Origin: Betaproteobacteria bacterium
GTDB taxonomy: Bacteria > Pseudomonadota > Gammaproteobacteria > Burkholderiales > SG8-41
DNA: 13,952 nucleotides
Direction: 5' to 3'
Assembly (NCBI GenBank): GCA_021300125.1
Contig: JAJTHX010000403.1
Location: forward strand, 1 to 13,952
The first letter of the stretch is position 1; each line of letters begins with the position of its first letter. The notes beneath the pieces are model-generated. The model worked only from the letters and a program-made list of their open reading frames with translations, was not told where the DNA came from and did not search any database. The position numbers were made by a program, and so were the translations under genes. This document shows, piece by piece, positions 13,861 to 13,952 of the stretch.

Positions 13861-13952
13861 ATGCTGGCTCGCATCCAGGTGCCGGCACAGGCCCGACGGG
13901 GTGAAATCGTCACCATCCGCATCGCCATCCAGCATCCGATGGAGACGGGCTA
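13861..13952 (+). CDS. SoxZ homologue, 3'-truncated by window edge
   Basis: Only the first 30 residues are visible. MLARIQVPAQARRGEI followed by VTIRIAIQHPMETG matches the SoxZ N-terminus, including the hallmark HPMETGY; the window cuts the tyrosine codon. SoxZ has no signal peptide and normally pairs with SoxY in the cytoplasm, then is carried through the Tat pathway with it, forming the sulfur-carrier complex. The ATG follows the soxY-like stop by 1 base. The rest of the protein and any later genes (soxA, soxB) are outside the window. Confidence 0.85.
   Translation, partial: MLARIQVPAQARRGEIVTIRIAIQHPMETG

Overview
The window is a high-GC, gene-dense bacterial segment, most likely from a betaproteobacterium. 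The evidence is the order mpl / amidase / yqiA-like esterase / RNB exoribonuclease / tonB / aroE / mtgA, the sequence styles of these proteins, and the GC-rich third codon positions. I cannot place it to genus from the sequence alone. Both ends are cut inside genes: the Mpl ligase lacks its N-terminus and the SoxZ homologue lacks its C-terminus. I see no RNA genes, insertion sequences, CRISPR arrays or attachment sites. No stretch longer than about 130 bases lacks a gene.

Left part (1-7512, all + strand): a housekeeping block. mpl (murein peptide recycling), an amidase-signature hydrolase and a YqiA-like esterase are packed 2-7 bases apart. A perfect TATAAT sits on the stop codon of the esterase gene, just ahead of the RNB-family exoribonuclease. 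After a 116-base AT-rich gap with a promoter and a palindrome come tonB, aroE (shikimate dehydrogenase, TTG start) and mtgA (monofunctional peptidoglycan glycosyltransferase).

Middle (7529-10112): an isocitrate dehydrogenase with a C-terminal extra domain lies on the minus strand, convergent with mtgA and divergent from a CbbR-like LysR regulator. The 118-base gap between them holds two inverted repeats suited to LysR-type binding. The IDH carries Asp-Ile at the position that sets NAD rather than NADP preference in this superfamily.

Right part (10239-13952, all + strand): the most unusual region. Five tightly packed genes encode a small 2Fe-2S subunit and a Tat-exported molybdopterin subunit of the isoquinoline 1-oxidoreductase (IorAB) type, a SoxX-like c-type cytochrome, a Tat-exported SoxY homologue and a SoxZ homologue. 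This joins a periplasmic xanthine-oxidase-family molybdenum hydroxylase to the cytochrome and sulfur-carrier parts of the Sox system. The SoxY homologue lacks the canonical C-terminal Gly-Gly-Cys-Gly-Gly arm: it ends Ala-Cys-Leu-Glu-Asp-Gly and has a second cysteine. No SoxA, SoxB or SoxCD is visible, but the cluster runs off the window, so the full gene set is unknown. A plausible model (inference) is that the molybdenum enzyme oxidises a substrate in the periplasm, perhaps one held by the SoxYZ-like carrier, and passes electrons to the cytochrome.
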